A stretch of 64,000 nt of DNA from Arenibacter sp. P308M17 (GTDB lineage Bacteria; Bacteroidota; Bacteroidia; Flavobacteriales; Flavobacteriaceae), in NCBI RefSeq assembly GCF_003426735.1, contig NZ_QVON01000010.1, positions 100,586 to 164,585 on the forward strand, written 5' to 3'. Within the stretch, counting starts at the first letter, position 1; the number at the start of each line of letters is the position of its first letter. The notes beneath the pieces were generated by a model. It was not told the DNA's origin and made no database searches. It saw nothing but the letters and a program-made list of their open reading frames with translations. This document shows positions 8,640 to 17,117 of this stretch, piece by piece. Made by a program: the position numbers and the translations under genes.

Positions 8640-10826
8640 TTATTTAATGAACAATAGTTCCCGATATTTGGTCAATGGCCAAAATTCATCACCAACCAGT
8701 TGTTCCAGTTTATCACAATGGTAACGAATCTCGTCAAAATACGGCCTTACATTATCGCAATAGGCAAAAGCTTTTTTATTTATATCGGACATATTGTTGG
8801 CCTTCTTTCTCTCATCTACCATGGCATCGGTCTTGATCTTAATAGCACGGATATGCTCGGAAATCCGCTCGACAATATCCAACTGACTTTCCGACATTTT
8901 CTTGTGGGCGGCACCGTAAATTTCCTTTAGGCCTACCACATTTTTTATCAATTTATTCTGATACTCCACTGCGGCAGGGATGATATAGCCATAAGCCAGC
9001 TCATTAAATACCCTGCCTTCAATCTGAATATGAAGAATGTACTCCTCCAACTCTACCTCCTGCCGAACCCTCACCTCAATTTCGCTCATAACGTTCATGG
9101 ACTTGAACAGTGCCAAACTTTCTTTGGAGGTCAGTACTTGCAATGCCTGTGGGGTATTCTTATTATTGCTCAAGCCTCTGGATTTGGCCTCATTCTCCCA
9201 TGCCTCGCTGTAGCCATCCCCCTCGAACCTAATTCTTTTGGAGGTCTTGATATATTCCCTTAGGACATTAAAAATAGCCTCATCCTTTTTAAGCCCTTTC
9301 TTATCCACCAATTGATCTACCTCTTTTTTGAACGCCATAAGCTGCTTGGCCACAATGGTGTTCAGTACCGTCATTGGTTTAGCGCAATTGGACTTGGAAC
9401 CAACGCCGCGCATTTCAAACTTATTGCCTGTAAAGGCAAAGGGTGAAGTACGGTTACGATCGGTATTGTCCAGAAGGATTTCCGGAATTTTACCTACCAC
9501 GTTCAATTTTAATTCCGTCTTTTCCTCGGGCGATAATTTCCCTTTGGTAACCCCTTCCAACTCATTTAAGACCTCGTTCAACTGTTCGCCAATAAAAATG
9601 GAGAGGATAGCCGGAGGTGCCTCATTGGCCCCCAACCTATGGTCGTTGCTTGCCGAAGCTATGGAAGAACGCAATAATTCCTCATAATTGTCCACCGCTT
9701 TAATCGTATTCACGAAAAAAGTCAAGAACTGGAGGTTTTTCATGGGGGTAGACCCTGGACTAAGCAAATTGACCCCGGTATCGGTAGATAAGGACCAATT
9801 ATTGTGCTTTCCGGACCCGTTTATATCCTTAAAGGGCTTTTCATGAAACAACACTTTAAAGAAATGCCTATCCGCAATCTTTTCCATGACATCCATTAAC
9901 AATAGATTGTGGTCTACGGCCAGATTGGTCTCTTCAAAGATGGGGGCCAACTCAAATTGATTGGGAGCTACTTCGTTATGTCTGGTTTTTACAGGTATCC
10001 CCAATTTGGTACATTCCTTCTCCAAATCTTTCATGAAATTCAATACGCGGTTTGGAATGACACCAAAATAATGGTCGTCCAATTGCTGCCCCTTTGCAGC
10101 GGATTGGCCAATTAGGGTACGGCCGGCCAAACTTATATCCGGTCTGGAAAAGGCCAAGGATTTGTCTATCAAAAAATATTCCTGCTCCCACCCCAAGGTG
10201 GCATAGACCTTGGACACATTTTTATCAAAGAATTTGGCTACCGCTGTCGCCGCCTCATCCATGGCGTTCAAGGCCCTTAAAAGCGGGGCCTTATTATCTA
10301 GGGCCTCCCCTGTATAGGCCACAAAAACAGTGGGTATACAAAGGGTAGTTCCGTATAAAAATGCCGGTGAGGTAGGGTCCCATGCCGTATAGCCCCGGGC
10401 TTCAAAAGTATTACGGATGCCCCCATTTGGAAAACTGGAAGCATCGGATTCCTGCTGTACCAACTGGCCCCCGCCGAACTTTTCCATAACCCTTCCTTCA
10501 GGCGAAAAATCGAAAAAAGCATCGTGTTTCTCCGCTGTGGTTCCCGTAAGCGGTTGAAACCAATGCGTGTAATGGGTAGCCCCCATGGATATTGCCCAGG
10601 TCTTCATCCCTTCTGCTACCTGATCGGCAACTTTTCGGTCTATTTTAACCCCGGATACCACGGCTGCCTTTACCCTGTCATAGGCATCCTTGGTCAAATA
10701 CTGTAACATACGTTCCTCATTGAACACATTTACCCCAAAGTATTCCGAACGTCTGCCGGTTTCCTCTACATTCATAACAGGCCTGGAATGACTGCTTGCT
10801 ATAGCCTTAAATCTTTGATTTGACAT
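8640..10826 (-). CDS. glnN: Glutamine synthetase, type III
   Basis: A 728-residue GSIII enzyme making glutamine from glutamate, ammonium and ATP. The length and the stretches HNEVAPNQFELAPIFEETN, GSGKHNNWSLST, and LGANEAPPAILSIFIGE are typical of GSIII and carry the Mg2+ and substrate ligands. I chose the ATG at 10826 (MSNQRFKAIASS). An in-frame ATG at 10853 would add nine residues but lies upstream of the -7 box at 10842-10849, so it would not be transcribed from that promoter. It is divergent from a type II enzyme, a pairing seen in other Bacteroidota; the 200-base gap probably holds shared control. Confidence 0.95.
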   Translation of the reverse strand: MSNQRFKAIASSHSRPVMNVEETGRRSEYFGVNVFNEERMLQYLTKDAYDRVKAAVVSGVKIDRKVADQVAEGMKTWAISMGATHYTHWFQPLTGTTAEKHDAFFDFSPEGRVMEKFGGGQLVQQESDASSFPNGGIRNTFEARGYTAWDPTSPAFLYGTTLCIPTVFVAYTGEALDNKAPLLRALNAMDEAATAVAKFFDKNVSKVYATLGWEQEYFLIDKSLAFSRPDISLAGRTLIGQSAAKGQQLDDHYFGVIPNRVLNFMKDLEKECTKLGIPVKTRHNEVAPNQFELAPIFEETNLAVDHNLLLMDVMEKIADRHFFKVLFHEKPFKDINGSGKHNNWSLSTDTGVNLLSPGSTPMKNLQFLTFFVNTIKAVDNYEELLRSSIASASNDHRLGANEAPPAILSIFIGEQLNEVLNELEGVTKGKLSPEEKTELKLNVVGKIPEILLDNTDRNRTSPFAFTGNKFEMRGVGSKSNCAKPMTVLNTIVAKQLMAFKKEVDQLVDKKGLKKDEAIFNVLREYIKTSKRIRFEGDGYSEAWENEAKSRGLSNNKNTPQALQVLTSKESLALFKSMNVMSEIEVRVRQEVELEEYILHIQIEGRVFNELAYGYIIPAAVEYQNKLIKNVVGLKEIYGAAHKKMSESQLDIVERISEHIRAIKIKTDAMVDERKKANNMSDINKKAFAYCDNVRPYFDEIRYHCDKLEQLVGDEFWPLTKYRELLFIK

Positions 10827-10841
10827 AAATTCATTTTTTAA

Positions 10842-10849
10842 CAAAAATA
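10842..10849 (-). promoter_or_regulatory. Bacteroidetes -7 box TATTTTTG
   Basis: An exact TAnnTTTG on the minus strand, 15 bases before the glutamine synthetase III ATG at 10826. It fixes the likely start codon because the alternative ATG at 10853 is upstream of it. Confidence 0.65.
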
Positions 10850-10981
10850 GCAATTCATAAAAATAATCCGCACAAAATACATATTTAATAATTTACCCCT
10901 AAAAAAATAGGGGTCTCAAAAAAAATTTAATCATTATTATCATTTAACCCACTAAAAAATGGCATATATGGTGGAAATTAT

Positions 10982-10989
10982 TATTTTTG
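10982..10989 (+). promoter_or_regulatory. Bacteroidetes -7 box TATTTTTG
   Basis: An exact TAnnTTTG, 34 bases before the ATG of glutamine synthetase II. It gives a leader of about 30 bases, longer than for most genes here. Confidence 0.6.
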
Positions 10990-11023
10990 TCTGCGTTAAT
11001 AATAAAAATCAACAATACATATT

Positions 11024-12037
11024 ATGAGCAAGTCTAAATTAGAATACATTTGGTTGGATGGGTATGAGCCCACTCAAAACATGAGGAGCAAAACAAAGGT
11101 CGAGGACAATTTCAGCGGTAAACTGGAAGATTGCCCAATCTGGTCTTTTGACGGCAGTTCAACCCGCCAAGCTGAAGGAGGATCTTCGGATTGCGTACTT
11201 AAACCTGTGGCGATTTATCCGGATCCACATCGTGTTAATGGCTATTTGGTAATGACCGAGGTGATGAATCCTGATGGTACCCCCCACGTATCCAATGGTA
11301 GGGCTACTATTGAAGATGAGGATAATGATTTCTGGTTTGGATTTGAGCAAGAATATTTTATAATGGACACCAAAACAGAACTTCCTTTAGGATTTCCTAG
11401 GGGTGGATATCCCAAACCTCAGGGGATGTACTACTGTTCCGTTGGAGGTCTAAATACCCACGGCCGTGATTTGGTCGAGGAACATGCCGATGCCTGTATA
11501 GCAGCAGGGCTGAACTTTGAAGGAATTAACCAGGAAGTTGCCTGTGGACAATGGGAATTCCAGTTATTTGCCAAAGGTGCAAAAAAAGCAGGTGATGAAA
11601 TTTGGGTAGCAAGATATCTTTTGGATAGATTGACCGAAAAACATGGTTATTATATTGAATACCACCCTAAACCACTTGGTGATACTGATTGGAACGGTTC
11701 CGGTATGCACGCCAACTTCTCCAATTCTACCTTGAGAACTTGTGGCTCCAGGGAAGTTTATGAAAAAATATGCGAGGCCTTCCGTCCCGTTGTAAAAGAA
11801 CACATAGCCGTTTATGGCGAGTTTAACGAACAACGACTTACAGGTAAACACGAAACAGCCTCCATCAATGACTTTAGCTATGGAATTTCCGATAGGGGTG
11901 CCTCTATTAGAATACCGATCATTACAGTACAAAAAGGCTGGAAAGGTTGGTTGGAAGATAGAAGACCGGCTTCCAATGGAGATCCATACAAAATTGCAGG
12001 AAGAATAGTCAAAACGGTGAAGTCCGTTAAAATATAA
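11024..12037 (+). CDS. glnII: Glutamine synthetase, type II (eukaryote-like)
   Basis: A 337-residue GSII enzyme. Family signatures are EYIWLDGYEPTQNMRSKT at the N-terminus, WSFDGSSTRQAEG (beta-grasp), FGFEQEYFI, the ATP/glutamate region DTDWNGSGMHANFS, and LTGKHETASINDF with the Glu flap. Bacterial GSII was first known from rhizobia and actinomycetes and is common in flavobacteria. It forms a divergent pair with type III, so the cell has two unrelated routes for ammonium assimilation under separate promoters. It is followed by a terminator. Nothing is missing. Confidence 0.95.
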   Translation: MSKSKLEYIWLDGYEPTQNMRSKTKVEDNFSGKLEDCPIWSFDGSSTRQAEGGSSDCVLKPVAIYPDPHRVNGYLVMTEVMNPDGTPHVSNGRATIEDEDNDFWFGFEQEYFIMDTKTELPLGFPRGGYPKPQGMYYCSVGGLNTHGRDLVEEHADACIAAGLNFEGINQEVACGQWEFQLFAKGAKKAGDEIWVARYLLDRLTEKHGYYIEYHPKPLGDTDWNGSGMHANFSNSTLRTCGSREVYEKICEAFRPVVKEHIAVYGEFNEQRLTGKHETASINDFSYGISDRGASIRIPIITVQKGWKGWLEDRRPASNGDPYKIAGRIVKTVKSVKI

Positions 12038-12067
12038 AGAGTAAAAAAATAATTGTTGATTATTTTT

Positions 12068-12106
12068 ACCGACCGTTCCTTTTGAGAAAGAGGGGCGGTT
12101 TTTTTT
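12068..12106 (+). terminator. Terminator after glutamine synthetase II
   Basis: An imperfect stem ACCGACC...GGGGCGGT with a purine-rich loop, followed by eight T. It starts 31 bases past the stop codon. Confidence 0.7.
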
Positions 12107-12140
12107 GCACTTTATTTTATGATAGTGGCCTTGTTGCTAT

Positions 12141-12167
12141 CTAGCACGAGCGCGACACTCTCGCTAG
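12141..12167 (+). repeat. REP-like palindrome
   Basis: An imperfect palindrome bounded by CTAGC/GCTAG. Its core AGCACGAGCGCGACACTC resembles the palindromes at 38302-38330 and 38567-38594. It lies between the glutamine synthetase II terminator and the antiporter stop. Confidence 0.55.
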
Positions 12168-12200
12168 TAAAACTTACATTTTCCAATGTAATTCGCTCTC

Positions 12201-13139
12201 CTATGTTATAGTGAAATATACAAATAGAGCGTACACCACCAAAAGAATTACTCCCTCCCTCCATCCCAGCTTGAGCATCTTGGGCAAGAACACTAAGGGA
12301 AGGATTAAAAAGGATGTGCCCAACATCCAAAAAATATCGTTGGTCAACAAACCTTGATCCAACACTTTAATAGGGGTAATCAATGATGTTATGCCCAAAA
12401 CAGCCAACAGGTTAAAAATATTGGACCCGATTAAGTTTCCCAAAGATATTGCCTTTTCCTTCTTGAGCACCGCAATTACGGAGGCAGCCAATTCCGGAAT
12501 ACTAGTCCCGACAGATACTACGGTAACCGCAATTATCCGCTCACTAACCCCATAAAAAGTAGCTAGCCCAATGGCCCCCTTGATCAACATTTCAGAACCT
12601 CCCCATAGGGCAAGTCCACCAATACCTAAAAAAAGCACTGTTTTATATAACGGCAGCGGCACATCATCCTCGGGAAATTCATCTACAACCGCAGTTTTCT
12701 GAAAGCGCAAGAGATAAATCAGGAAAATAAAAAGCACAACCAACATGACCAGACCCTCATACCTTTGTAATTGTCCATCAAAATAAATAAAACCGAAAAA
12801 CAAGAGGGATGCCAGCATCATTACAGGCCAATCCGTAGTGTAAAAACTATTTTTAACTTCAATACTGCCGAGGATAATGGTTATTGCCAGTACCAAACCT
12901 AGGTTGGCAATATTGGAGCCCACCACATTTCCCAGCGCCAAATCCGGAAAGCCCTCCAAAGCGGCATTTACACTAACTATTAGCTCTGGGGCAGAAGTAG
13001 CAAAGGAAACCACCGTCATACCTATGACTATCTTCGGTATATTGAGCTTTAGCGATAGGGCAACCGCCGCTTTTAGAAGCCAATTTCCTCCTGCAATCAA
13101 CAATACCAATCCCAAAACAATAAAAAGTATATCGAACAT
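12201..13139 (-). CDS. Calcium/sodium antiporter (YrbG/CaCA family)
   Basis: A 312-residue inner-membrane exchanger with about ten helices. The two inverted alpha repeats are clear: VVSFATSAPELIVSVNAALE with LALGNVVGSNIANLGLVLA in the first half, and VVSVGTSIPELAASVIAVLK with ISLGNLIGSNIFNLLAVLG in the second. A charged loop near residues 145-160 (DEFPEDD) joins the halves. I chose the ATG at 13139 (MFDILF); the in-frame ATG at 13157 falls inside the -7 box and cannot be on the transcript from it. Family members exchange Na+ for Ca2+; the ion here is inferred. Monocistronic. Confidence 0.92.
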   Translation of the reverse strand: MFDILFIVLGLVLLIAGGNWLLKAAVALSLKLNIPKIVIGMTVVSFATSAPELIVSVNAALEGFPDLALGNVVGSNIANLGLVLAITIILGSIEVKNSFYTTDWPVMMLASLLFFGFIYFDGQLQRYEGLVMLVVLFIFLIYLLRFQKTAVVDEFPEDDVPLPLYKTVLFLGIGGLALWGGSEMLIKGAIGLATFYGVSERIIAVTVVSVGTSIPELAASVIAVLKKEKAISLGNLIGSNIFNLLAVLGITSLITPIKVLDQGLLTNDIFWMLGTSFLILPLVFLPKMLKLGWREGVILLVVYALFVYFTIT

Positions 13140-13154
13140 GAAAAAGTTTTCCGG

Positions 13155-13162
13155 CAAATATA
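13155..13162 (-). promoter_or_regulatory. Bacteroidetes -7 box TATATTTG
   Basis: An exact TAnnTTTG on the minus strand, 15 bases before the antiporter ATG at 13139. The alternative ATG at 13157 overlaps the box itself. Confidence 0.62.
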
Positions 13163-13217
13163 ACCAAGAATCCGACTTTTACCTTCAACCCCTCCCTTGA
13201 GGAAATCTTCTAAGTAC

Positions 13218-13430
13218 ATGACAAAAACCGTCTTCACAAGGTTTCGCGGAAAATCCGTTTTACCACAAACCCTAAAGCCGGCCTGTACGGTAGGCAGGGG
13301 AGCCTAATTTTCTTTGATTTCTCCCCTGCCCGACTACTTCGTTCCCTTCAGTACCGGAACGGGCGGCCAGGCGGGCTTTAGGGTCAGGGTCAAAAATTAA
13401 GGAAAATCTTGCGAAATAGAATTTTGTCAT
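13218..13430 (+). repeat. Inverted-repeat-bounded element, copy A
   Basis: A 213-base non-coding element bounded by ATGACAAAA and TTTTGTCAT. Inside are nested palindromes: CCCTAAAGCC/GGCTTTAGGG and GGCAGGGGAG/CTCCCCTGCC, plus a GC-rich module with GCCCGCCTG. Its right-hand 50 bases match the left end of the copy at 18279-18433 in reverse orientation at roughly 90%, and its left end matches the copy at 16832-17021. It has no coding capacity. It resembles a MITE or similar mobile repeat. Confidence 0.75.
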
Positions 13431-13787
13431 CTACAATAGGAAAACTTTGAAAATTTAATAAAAGCCTTCTTAAGTTTACTTCGATCAGAATAAAAACAAC
13501 AAAAAAGGCCTCTTTAACTATCACCCCCCCCTTGCAAACCGAAAAACAATTATAAATACGCATTATTTTATTACATATTAACAGGCTTAATCCCTTTTGC
13601 TATTTCATAATTAAACACTATACAAGAGATAGTTGACAAAATTATAATATAATCCATTATTTTCATTATAAAATTGTATTTAATTGTATCGATTCCATCG
13701 GTAGGTTTTGGTTATCTGCCCAGGTATTGCATATCTTAACTGGATAATCGAGTATTACACTATTCATCAATCATTAAAAACGCTATT

Positions 13788-13847
13788 ATGATTACACTGA
13801 CAAAAATTTTATTGTTCCTTATAATTTCAATATTTTTCAAGAAATAA
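13788..13847 (+). other. Possible 19-residue hydrophobic micropeptide
   Basis: A very short ORF, MITLTKILLFLIISIFFKK, with one membrane-length hydrophobic run and basic ends. It lies alone in the AT-rich 13431-14065 spacer, in which I recognise nothing else. There is no -7 box or ribosome site to back it, and such an ORF can arise by chance in AT-rich DNA. Confidence 0.2.
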
Positions 13848-14065
13848 ACCAAGATTATTTCGGCCTATTTATAAAAGTAACGCCACCCAGGCCAAATCGG
13901 GGGCGTTATCAACTCTTGGAAAAACTTGCTTAAATGGGTTAAATTATTCCTGTAGCTGGCGGTGTTTTTCCTTTTACCAAAAGCATCCCTTTCGAGTATT
14001 GAAGGTTCCCCTATACCCAGTATTAAAAATAGATTCCTGGAACAATGCCATATATTATTAAATTG

Positions 14066-14073
14066 TATCTTTG
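14066..14073 (+). promoter_or_regulatory. -7 box TATCTTTG, leaderless arrangement
   Basis: An exact TAnnTTTG ending 5 bases before the ATG at 14079. With the usual distance from box to RNA start, transcription would begin at or within a base or two of the ATG. It also rules out the longer ORF that begins at 13962. Confidence 0.65.
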
Positions 14074-14078
14074 CGCCC

Positions 14079-15095
14079 ATGAATTTAGAGATTGCAAAAG
14101 CTATTGCGGGGATACTGGAGAAACCCCAGAAAATTGTAATTATCCCGCACAAAAATCCGGACGGGGATGCTATTGGTTCTACTTTGGGGCTTTGGCACTA
14201 CCTAAAGGGCAAAGGTCAAGATGCTACCATCATTGTTCCCAATGATTTTCCCAAATTCTTAAAATGGATGCCGGGACAGGAACAAATAGTCAACTTTGAA
14301 AGAGACTCCCCAACCGCCACTTCCCTCATTAAAAATGCCACAGTAATATTCACTTTAGATTTTAATCATTTGGGAAGAATTGGGCAATTACAATCTTTAT
14401 TGGAAGGTACATCGGCCACATTTGTAATGATAGATCATCATCAGGAACCGGATAGTTATGCCAAAATTATGTATTCGGATGTTAGCATGAGTTCCACATG
14501 TGAAATGGTTTTCAATGTAATTGAAGGTCTAAACGATGTTGAGAGCATAACCCCAGATCTTGCCATTTCATTGTATACCGGTATCATGACGGATACAGGG
14601 TCCTTTAAATACTCTTCCACCACCGGCCGGACACATATGGTCGTTGCCAAATTAATAGAACAAGGTGCCAAAAATACGGAAGCGCACAACAAGGTATACG
14701 ACACCAACACCCCAAGTAGATTGCATCTTTTAGGTTGTGCCTTAAAGAACATGGTCATCCTGGAGGAGTTCAATACGGCATTTATCACCTTATCCCAGGA
14801 AGAACTGGATAGCTACGATTACAAAAAGGGGGATACCGAAGGGTTTGTTAATTATGGCCTAACCTTGGAAGGAATTGTTTTTGCCGTTATTTTTATTGAA
14901 AATCGGGAGGAAGGAATCATCAAAATCTCTTTTAGATCGGAAGGTAATTTCTCTGTAAATGAATTTGCTAGGGCCCATTTCAACGGAGGCGGACACACCA
15001 ATGCCGCGGGGGGAAGAAGCGATGTTTCCATGATAGAAACAATAAGCCAATTTAAGTCCCTCCTACCCCAATATAAAAATGACCTAAACGCATGA
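14079..15095 (+). CDS. nrnA: DHH-family phosphoesterase (NrnA-like nanoRNase/pAp phosphatase)
   Basis: A 338-residue DHH/DHHA1 enzyme. Motifs are HKNPDGDAIGS near residue 25, TLDFNHLGR, the DHH triad in MIDHHQEPDSYA, a DTGSFKYSSTTGRTH segment and the DHHA1 signature FNGGGHTNAAGG near the C-terminus. Family members degrade 2-4-nt RNAs and dephosphorylate pAp to AMP. The frame is open for 39 more codons upstream, but the promoter at 14066 places the start at the ATG at 14079. It is the first gene of an operon with gldI, whose ATG overlaps its TGA as ATGA. Confidence 0.92.
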   Translation: MNLEIAKAIAGILEKPQKIVIIPHKNPDGDAIGSTLGLWHYLKGKGQDATIIVPNDFPKFLKWMPGQEQIVNFERDSPTATSLIKNATVIFTLDFNHLGRIGQLQSLLEGTSATFVMIDHHQEPDSYAKIMYSDVSMSSTCEMVFNVIEGLNDVESITPDLAISLYTGIMTDTGSFKYSSTTGRTHMVVAKLIEQGAKNTEAHNKVYDTNTPSRLHLLGCALKNMVILEEFNTAFITLSQEELDSYDYKKGDTEGFVNYGLTLEGIVFAVIFIENREEGIIKISFRSEGNFSVNEFARAHFNGGGHTNAAGGRSDVSMIETISQFKSLLPQYKNDLNA

Positions 15096-15637
15096 AACAC
15101 CTAATTTATTTTTTGCTTATTATCGCCTTAACCAACTGTAAGGGGCCGGAACCGCGTAGGCCGGTCAAAGTTAAAACGGGGAGTATTTTACAAAAATCGG
15201 TGGAACGCAATAAAGACCTATTGGCAAAGGAAGAAAAACAGATAATGGAAATTATTAAGGGCGACTCCCTGAACAGCTATTTCTCCAGTGGCAACGGTTC
15301 CTGGTATCATTACATCCACAAGAACGACCAGACGGATTACCGCCCAAAAACGGATGACCTGGTTACGCTACAATATAACGTTATAACCTTCAACAATGAC
15401 ACCATATACTCCAAAGAGAATATCGGGACCATAACCTATAAGGTAGATAAGCAAGATCTTTTTCCCGGCCTGAGAAATAGTATAAAACTTTTAAAGGAAA
15501 AGGAAAGTGCCACCTTCCTATTTCCATCCTCCCTTTCCTACGGATATCACGGGGACAAAAATAAAATTGGGGTAAACGTCCCCATTAAATCCACCATTAC
15601 CATTTTAAATATAGACAAACAAGAAGACAACAATTAA
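15092..15637 (+). CDS. gldI: Gliding-motility-associated peptidyl-prolyl isomerase lipoprotein
   Basis: A 181-residue FKBP-type lipoprotein. The signal ends at a lipobox Cys16 (IALTNC). The FKBP core includes LVTLQYNVITFNNDTIYS, DLFPGLRNSIKLLKEKESAT and PSSLSYGYHGDKNKIG, followed by the closing strand STITILNIDK. Length and wording match GldI, a lipoprotein needed for gliding in Flavobacterium johnsoniae and tied to type IX secretion, probably as a periplasmic folding helper. Its ATG overlaps the nrnA stop, and a second isomerase gene follows 12 bases after its stop, so nrnA-gldI-fusion is one transcript. Confidence 0.9.
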   Translation: MKHLIYFLLIIALTNCKGPEPRRPVKVKTGSILQKSVERNKDLLAKEEKQIMEIIKGDSLNSYFSSGNGSWYHYIHKNDQTDYRPKTDDLVTLQYNVITFNNDTIYSKENIGTITYKVDKQDLFPGLRNSIKLLKEKESATFLFPSSLSYGYHGDKNKIGVNVPIKSTITILNIDKQEDNN

Positions 15638-15649
15638 AAATCAACTACA

Positions 15650-16756
15650 ATGAAGAAAATTTATTTATTATTGGCAATCGCATCCATTGCGTTTTCAAGC
15701 TGCAAGTCTGGCAAGCATGCCGATTTGGGAGATGGCATTTTTGCTGATATTACCACCACCAAAGGTGAAATCCTCCTAAAATTGGAGTACCGAAAGACCC
15801 CTTTGACGGTTGCCAATTTTATATCCCTTGCCGAAGGAAGCAATCCTTTTGTTACCGACAGTCTGAAGGGCAAAAAATATTATAATGGCATCATCTTTCA
15901 CAGAATTATAAAGGACTTTATGATCCAAGGAGGGGATCCTACCGGAACGGGCATGGGAAATCCCGGATACAAATTTAAGGATGAATTTAACGACTCCCTA
16001 ACGCACCATAAGGCCGGCATCCTGTCCATGGCCAACTCCGGACCTACCACCAACGGAAGTCAGTTTTTTATTACCCATAAGGAAACTCCTTTTTTAAACG
16101 GCAGGCACACTGTTTTTGGGGAAGTTGTTGAAGGAATGGATGTTGTGGATTCCATTGCCAATGTAAAAACTGGGGAAGGCGACAGACCGGTGACGGACGT
16201 GGTAATGAACACCGTTGAAATTATTAGGAACGGCAAGGAGGCCAAAAAATTTGATGCCGTAAAAGTAATGAGCGATTACTTTGCCGAGGAAGAGGAAAAA
16301 ATCAAGGCGATGGAGAAAATGAAAACTGATTTCGTTGCCCAAATCGCCTCGGAGGAAGCTACGGCAAAAGAGCTGCCGTCAGGGCTTAAAATACTTACCC
16401 TGACAGAGGGGGATGGTGAAAAACCCAAAGTGGGACAAAAGGTAAAGGTGCTATATGCCGGATATTTAGCCGACGGATCGCTTTTTGACAGTAATTACGA
16501 GGAGATCGCCAAAAAATATGGCGTTTATCAGGAGGCCAGAAAACAAGGTGGCGGTTACGAAGCCATTCCAATGGATTACAGCCCGGAAGCTAGGATAATT
16601 CCAGGCTTTAAGGAAGGTCTTATGGAAATGAAGGTCGGGGACAAGGTCCGCTTATTTATACCCTCCCATTTAGGTTATGGTGAAGCTGGTTACGGTCCTA
16701 TTCCTCCAGATGCCAAATTAGTTTTTGATCTGGAAATTACGGAAATAGCCCAATAG
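15650..16756 (+). CDS. Cyclophilin-FKBP fusion lipoprotein (dual immunophilin)
   Basis: A 368-residue protein joining two unrelated prolyl isomerases. The lipobox Cys is in IAFSSCKSG. A cyclophilin domain spans about residues 28-185 (FHRIIKDFMIQGGDPTG, NGSQFFITH). A charged linker leads to an FKBP domain at about 240-368 (GYLADGSLFDSNY, IPGFKEGLMEMKVGDK, SHLGYGEAGYGPIPPDA). The cyclosporin-contact Trp of human CypA is Phe here (ETPFLNGRH), and the FKBP domain has an insertion of about 25 residues after FDSNY. Such fusions are known from flavobacteria (CFBP). It should act in the periplasm beside GldI. Confidence 0.92.
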   Translation: MKKIYLLLAIASIAFSSCKSGKHADLGDGIFADITTTKGEILLKLEYRKTPLTVANFISLAEGSNPFVTDSLKGKKYYNGIIFHRIIKDFMIQGGDPTGTGMGNPGYKFKDEFNDSLTHHKAGILSMANSGPTTNGSQFFITHKETPFLNGRHTVFGEVVEGMDVVDSIANVKTGEGDRPVTDVVMNTVEIIRNGKEAKKFDAVKVMSDYFAEEEEKIKAMEKMKTDFVAQIASEEATAKELPSGLKILTLTEGDGEKPKVGQKVKVLYAGYLADGSLFDSNYEEIAKKYGVYQEARKQGGGYEAIPMDYSPEARIIPGFKEGLMEMKVGDKVRLFIPSHLGYGEAGYGPIPPDAKLVFDLEITEIAQ

Positions 16757-16773
16757 TTATATTTTAATAAACA

Positions 16774-16820
16774 AAAAAACCTTGTTTGCATCCAAAATGG
16801 GAACGAACAAGGTTTTTTTT
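16774..16820 (+). terminator. Operon terminator (bidirectional form)
   Basis: A stem AAAAACCTTGTT/AACAAGGTTTTT with A before and eight T after. It closes the nrnA-gldI-isomerase operon 17 bases past the last stop. Confidence 0.85.
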
Positions 16821-16831
16821 AATTTTAGTAC

Positions 16832-17021
16832 ATCAAAATCTCTCTTTAAAGGTTTCTCTGAAAATCGGCTTTGCCTCACCCGGAACTGCTGAAAAGCAGT
16901 CCCGACCCTGCCTACCGGCAAAGGCAGGCTCTCCCAAGGAGACGTAAACCCGTCCGTACCGTATCTGACGGATCGGAGAATCTTTAGATTAAAAAAATCT
17001 TGCGTAATTGAATTTTATCAT
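16832..17021 (+). repeat. Inverted-repeat-bounded element, copy B (diverged)
   Basis: A 190-base non-coding element with the same orientation as copy A. Its left end reads ATCAAAAT...GGTTTCTCTGAAAATCGGC and its right end AATCTTGCGTAATTGAATTTTATCAT, both matching copy A. The centre differs and holds two small palindromes, ACTGCTGAAAAGCAGT and GCCTACCGGCAAAGGC. It lies directly after the terminator at 16820. Confidence 0.65.
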
Positions 17022-17117
17022 GCTCTATGCTAACTTGTTTATACCTGAAAGTTGGTAATCAAAAAACAATGGGCAAGAAAAATTTGCCCAGCATACCAAA
17101 TACGGAGGAAAAATGTA

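Noticed and set aside
12112..12330. 72-codon minus-strand frame at the antiporter end
   Set aside because: It overlaps the antiporter in another frame and covers a palindrome and terminator; no recognisable protein.
13865..14152. 95-codon minus-strand frame over the nrnA promoter
   Set aside because: It overlaps the promoter and nrnA start and matches nothing.
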